A stretch of 64,000 nucleotides of DNA from Bolinopsis microptera (taxonomy: Eukaryota; Ctenophora; Tentaculata; Lobata; Bolinopsidae), in the NCBI RefSeq assembly GCF_026151205.1, contig NC_087081.1, forward strand, positions 15,922,837 to 15,986,836. Reading direction: 5' to 3'. Shown here one piece after another: positions 60,190-64,000 of this stretch. A program made the position numbers and the translations under genes. Below the pieces are notes generated by a model. That model saw only the letters and a program-made list of their open reading frames with translations. It had not been told where the DNA came from and did not search any database. How positions within the stretch are numbered: the stretch's first letter is position 1; each line of letters begins with the position of its first letter.

Positions 60190-61719
60190 GTTATAAAACT
60201 GTGAATCATGGTATCAATTGTAGATGATTTGTTATATTAATAGCCACGGTCTTAGTCAGTGTAGAATGTAGATGCAATTGCTTATTTCCGTATAGTAAAT
60301 TTTGCCTTCCAGTCGTAGCTACTAATTCCACTAACTTAATGACACCACATAATAATAATATATTCCTGATAAGTTTTACTTAATTACCCACAAATAAAAC
60401 ATTTGAAGTTTGACGCTCTGGGCTTCTTAGGATACTCTTTCAGAACATTTACATAGTAGTGTACTGTAAACAAGGGCGGTCGAACTATTCGATGACCCTG
60501 TATAGGAATTTACGAACTTTACAAATCATACAAATTATCACAGGTAAAACACCTGAAGTTCCGAAGCTCAAGGCTGATCCTACTGTTGCTGATAAACATG
60601 GTATTCGTCGGAGCTTCAAGTTTGGCTTTCATGCGGATTGAGAGCAAGTCACTGTGGGTTTATTATCAGTACGATATCTAAACATAAATACTGTATAGTG
60701 TTACCGCGCATTTATTAAGTTATTACCACTTACCAGTAGGCAATATTTGCACATATATGGCAACCTTATCTTTCAGTCCCGTGTGTCATGGAAGGTTTGT
60801 CAGTCTCATGGCGATTACAACTGACGTCAAAATTTATTAAGTTATAAATGATTGAAAATTGAATTCTTGGACATTTTGACGAGTCTCTGCTATCTTGCGA
60901 TCGGGCATGATGATAAGATTAGCTAGCTGCTTATAATTACTAGTTTCTAGATTTTATTTCTGGGGACGGAAAGAAAGTCAAACTCGATTTTAAGTAACAT
61001 ACCGGTGACCATATACCAGATACCTATATAAGTATGGGAACTTGTATTTTCAGACCAGTGCACCTAGAAACAAGAAAAGAAAGTCTTAGCTATCTTCTTG
61101 AAGGGATGCATAGTCAAAGATATCATCACCGGCACAGAGGTAATAATAACTAATATATAGGCGCTGAATTTGTCCAATAACCAACATGCAGCCAACATTC
61201 TACCCATCATCATGCTGTGTGCTGCCAGTTTGATGATATGGCATGGTTTATAATTTATATTACAAGTTAACTCATAAACAAATCACTTTAATTAAATTTA
61301 CTAGCATGCTGTTTTAGTGGCATCATAAACAAAGCAAGAGGGGAAATTAATAGGGAAAAACAAGATTGTTACATTTTTGTTTCGCAAATGGCATAATCAT
61401 GGTAAAACTTTCTTTCAATATGCTTTCAGAGTTTTAGTGCACTATTATAGGACTGGTCGTTCATTTTTTACTGTCAAGTTTAAGTCACGAGTTGATGTTT
61501 TAACCAATGGTATTGGTAGTATGGACTATGTGGATACCTTCGCGTCAGTTTAGATTAGGTTTAAGAACTATGATTTGTTTATCAACGCCTGCTGGGTTTC
61601 AAAAGGTGATACCAGATCGAGATGCTGCGATAATTGCGCAGCTCATCTTAATTGGATCCAATTACACTTGATACACTATATTATTCCATATAAGGCCTGG
61701 TCAGGAAGCTTGAGCTCTG
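60190..61719. other. Gene-free stretch after the retrotransposon
   Basis: No supported gene. A 60-codon frame at 60459-60641 has no recognised domain. Confidence 0.4.
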
Positions 61720-62132
61720 GGGGTCCTTTCCGAAATGAAACTTAAGTTCTTACTTAGTTTAAGTAATCGCCAAGTAAAATCATGTTTGTCCTTACCGAAA
61801 CACTACTTAAGTAAAGTGCAGCGTTTCCGAAACTTAATTACTTAAAGTGTTTACGAAACGCGTCAAAGTTACAAATTTACAAACTTACAATTCTAAGGTT
61901 GGTCTGAACCAAACTTAAAAAAATTAGCAAAAAATGAAAAATTGGAAGCAACTTAAGCAAAAAATAGCTCTTAAGTTGAAACTAAGCAAAAATCGAAGTA
62001 AAAACTTAATTAAAAAATTTTGCTTGAAAATTTGCTAACTTTGTTACTTAAGTTGGTTTTCGGAACGGATTTTAGCAAAAAAGGGAAAACTAAGCAATAT
62101 TTACTACTAAGTTCTATTTCGGAAAGGACCCC
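61720..62132. mobile_element. Harbinger-like MITE with CTG target duplication
   Basis: GGGGTCCTTTCCGAAAT and ATTTCGGAAAGGACCCC are inverted ends, flanked by the 3-base direct repeat CTG (61717-61719 and 62133-62135). The 413-bp interior is rich in CTTAAGTT / AACTTAAG motifs and has no ORF. GG-starting ends with a 3-base CWG or TWA duplication fit PIF/Harbinger elements. Confidence 0.78.
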
Positions 62133-62135
62133 CTG

Positions 62136-62260
62136 GTGACGTCACGAGATATCCTAGTCAGCATTCGACACGTTACGAATGTGATCACGTGACCAAGGAT
62201 TTACGAATCAATCAATCAAGGTCACGTGATAGGATTGGCGGTCACGTGACTTCAGTTATC
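62136..62260. promoter_or_regulatory. Cluster of TCACGTGA / TGACGTCA palindromes
   Basis: TGACGTCACGAG near 62139, then ATCACGTGAC, GTCACGTGAT and GTCACGTGAC within about 70 bases (about 62183-62250). These are E-box (CLEAR/USF-type) and CRE-like sites. No adjacent gene is recognised in the window. Confidence 0.35.
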
Positions 62261-62632
62261 CCTTATATGGCACAAGTAGCTGCAACTGATCAGCTCTTAA
62301 TTGGGCTGCAATCATTGACAGGCCTATAATTATTCATTTTTCAATGACCGATATCTCGATTTTTAATAGGATTAGAGCGTAAAACGAATGCTTCCCGGAA
62401 TCAGCACAATGAAGAGAACAAGATCCTGTTGGATTCTCAATTATTCATCACCCACCGGTAGTCCCTACTGTTAGTGTTAGCACGCAATTCACAATTGTAA
62501 ATGTAAGTTGTATATAATTTATCAAGACGCGCGTCGAGTTAAGTTGGACTCGCGTCGACGTACGACGGTCTAATCTGTAATCACTAATGGCAATGCTAAT
62601 ATTTGATATTTGAAACAAATATTTTATGACAT

Positions 62633-62776
62633 ACGAGTATCACCCGTTACGGTTAAAAACACAAATAAAATTTTGGCGAACGGGAATTCAAAATATGTAT
62701 TTGTGATTTGGTATCCGTATACATGGTGAATACATCATACTGATACATGATGCAACAATTTACGGGTGATACTCGT
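62633..62776. mobile_element. Small MITE with 15-bp terminal inverted repeats
   Basis: ACGAGTATCACCCGT at the left is the exact reverse complement of ACGGGTGATACTCGT at the right. The element is 144 bp and non-coding. No clear target duplication was seen. Confidence 0.65.
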
Positions 62777-63805
62777 GACTCGTAGAATTCTTTGTATTAG
62801 TAACAAGTAATAATTTACGGATCATTCATTTAATCTGTCAAAATTTGGAAAAACTTTTAAAAGATGCCCTTTGGCTAGAGAATACTTTCTTGAATATTTT
62901 CGATAGTTTTTAATATTGGTAATTTTAATGAATTGTAATTGATTGATATGTAATATTTAGGCCCGTGGCCAGTTTTCACAAAAGATGCCCAAAATGATTG
63001 GAATTTTTTTGGAAATTAAAACGATTATAATTTAGTCAAAGACAAAAGCTTAAGTAGAAAAAAAATTTGAAGTGATGCAAAATGAAAATCAAAAATGCAA
63101 AAGCTTGAACATTGAAACAAAAATTTCGCCGCGGTAACACTACGCACAATCAAATTTCCCTACTGCCTACAATGTAATTGTTTTACTATTTATTGTATCC
63201 CGCCCAGAGTGGTGTTTGGCGCGCGCACGTGATAGTCGTTGTCATTATATTAGCAATTAGGCGTGCAGAACTTGTAAAATTCTGCGCGCATCTGAGGTGT
63301 CGCCGTCGATCTGTATGTGGTTTGGTTGTAGATCATTTCATATTTTGCGCGGTTTGTTTCTTGTTAACAATGCGTATCATTTTACGTCATATTATTACAT
63401 CGTATGCCAACTTTATTGACTGTAATAAAATATTCTGTCTCACCTTAGCTATTATTTTTATGAATCTAACATAAACTAATACATTTTGATGCTTAATCGA
63501 CACATCTACAGCACCATCACCTTACCTGGGGACCTCAGGCTATTATGTTCATAAACATAATAGCGAATAGATATTCGGCGGAATGACAGGCTGAGCGCCG
63601 CCCAGTAACCATCACCAAGCTTACTCAAACTTCTACTGTTCCTTTTGCTAGGCTTACAGTTTATAGTCGGCTTCTTAATCTTTCTTTCCAAATTAAGTTA
63701 TTAGCTGTTTGAATTGCCATTTGAATTCCATCGGCGACCGAGAGCATTTCAAATCGCAGCTCACCCAGTTCATGCTATTTCTTCCGGATACACCGCCCAA
63801 CAGAA

Positions 63806-63846
63806 AATTATTTTTTCCCCTACTAGTAGGGGAAAAAATTATTTTC
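63806..63846. repeat. Palindrome AAAATTATTTTTTCCCCTAC and its inverse
   Basis: Two inverted arms of about 19 bases meet at CTAGTAG. It lies next to the pogo-like end at 63850-63966. Confidence 0.8.
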
Positions 63847-63849
63847 TAA

Positions 63850-63966
63850 TTTTTTTTAAATGTAAAAAAAAAGATTCGGATTTTTGATGGTTTTGAATGC
63901 CTTAGCTTCTAGCGTTCATTTTTATGTCCGTTCATTTAACATCCGTCTAAATAAGGTCCGATAAGG
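63850..63966. mobile_element. Right-type end of the pogo-like family
   Basis: GGTCCGATAAGG followed by TA, with TTTTTGATGGTTTTGAATGC and TCTAGCGTTCATTTTTATGT blocks. It matches the ends at 42082 and 45892. The partner end would lie to the left but was not identified. Confidence 0.65.
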
Positions 63967-64000
63967 TAGAACACGAGAAGCTTGGTAATTGCCGGGCTAT

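Overview
This is eukaryotic, AT-rich, intron-containing animal DNA. There is no operon structure. Splice sites follow GT-AG rules, and much of the window is simple repeats and transposon debris. The host genes that can be read are a class-I (Pit-1-like) POU homeobox gene, a CCCH zinc-finger gene, secreted LamG/pentraxin-like proteins and a BTB protein. Together with Penelope-like, CR1-like, RTE-like, hAT-like, pogo-like and Helitron-like elements, they suggest an early-branching metazoan. A cnidarian is my best guess, but this is inference; the sequence does not prove the species.

Layout. 1-7.3 kb: a six-exon POU class 1 homeobox gene on the + strand, with a tandem or simple repeat in every intron. 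One of these is a 20-copy, 61-bp array whose unit contains the 3' splice site of exon 4. 7.3-16.2 kb: gene-poor, with minisatellites, palindromes and CRE/E-box repeats. 16.3-21.0 kb: a minus-strand gene of at least 11 coding exons that encodes a proline-rich protein ending in one CCCH zinc finger. A 30-bp, 6-copy array beside one exon repeats that exon's 5' splice site, and a retroelement RT fragment lies in one intron. 21.5-27.3 kb: a hAT-like MITE with a perfect 8-bp target duplication, pogo-like terminal fragments, a GIY-YIG fragment of a Penelope-like element and a long inverted repeat. 27.6-29.5 kb: an intact three-exon gene for a secreted LamG/pentraxin-like, coiled-coil glycoprotein. 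A second, broken copy at 34.3-34.9 kb is cut off by a 1.29-kb foldback element whose long inverted arms carry an 11-bp minisatellite. 36.2-36.8 kb: two short Helitron-like elements abutting head to tail, with a third copy at 50.2 kb. 37.9-40.5 kb: two minus-strand non-LTR reverse transcriptase remnants, the RTE-like one with a candidate 14-bp target duplication. 42.1-45.9 kb: pogo-like ends, a transposase C-terminal fragment and an intact single-exon 608-residue BTB gene. 47.9-49.7 kb: tandem repeats of about 308 bp. 51.9-52.3 kb: a 28-bp minisatellite. 53.0-60.2 kb: a nearly intact CR1-like non-LTR retrotransposon. Its first ORF joins an AlkB-type Fe(II)/2-oxoglutarate dioxygenase domain to an SGNH/GDSL esterase domain. 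Its second ORF has a PHD-like finger, an AP-type endonuclease and a reverse transcriptase (one nonsense codon and one frameshift). A TA-flanked MITE is nested in its 3' region. 61.7-64.0 kb: further MITEs and another pogo-like end.

The most unusual items are the AlkB plus esterase ORF of the retrotransposon and the two independent tandem arrays built from splice sites. In both arrays, use of a duplicate site would place an in-frame stop. All coordinates, copy counts and splice joins were read by eye from the sequence; no search or alignment was run.
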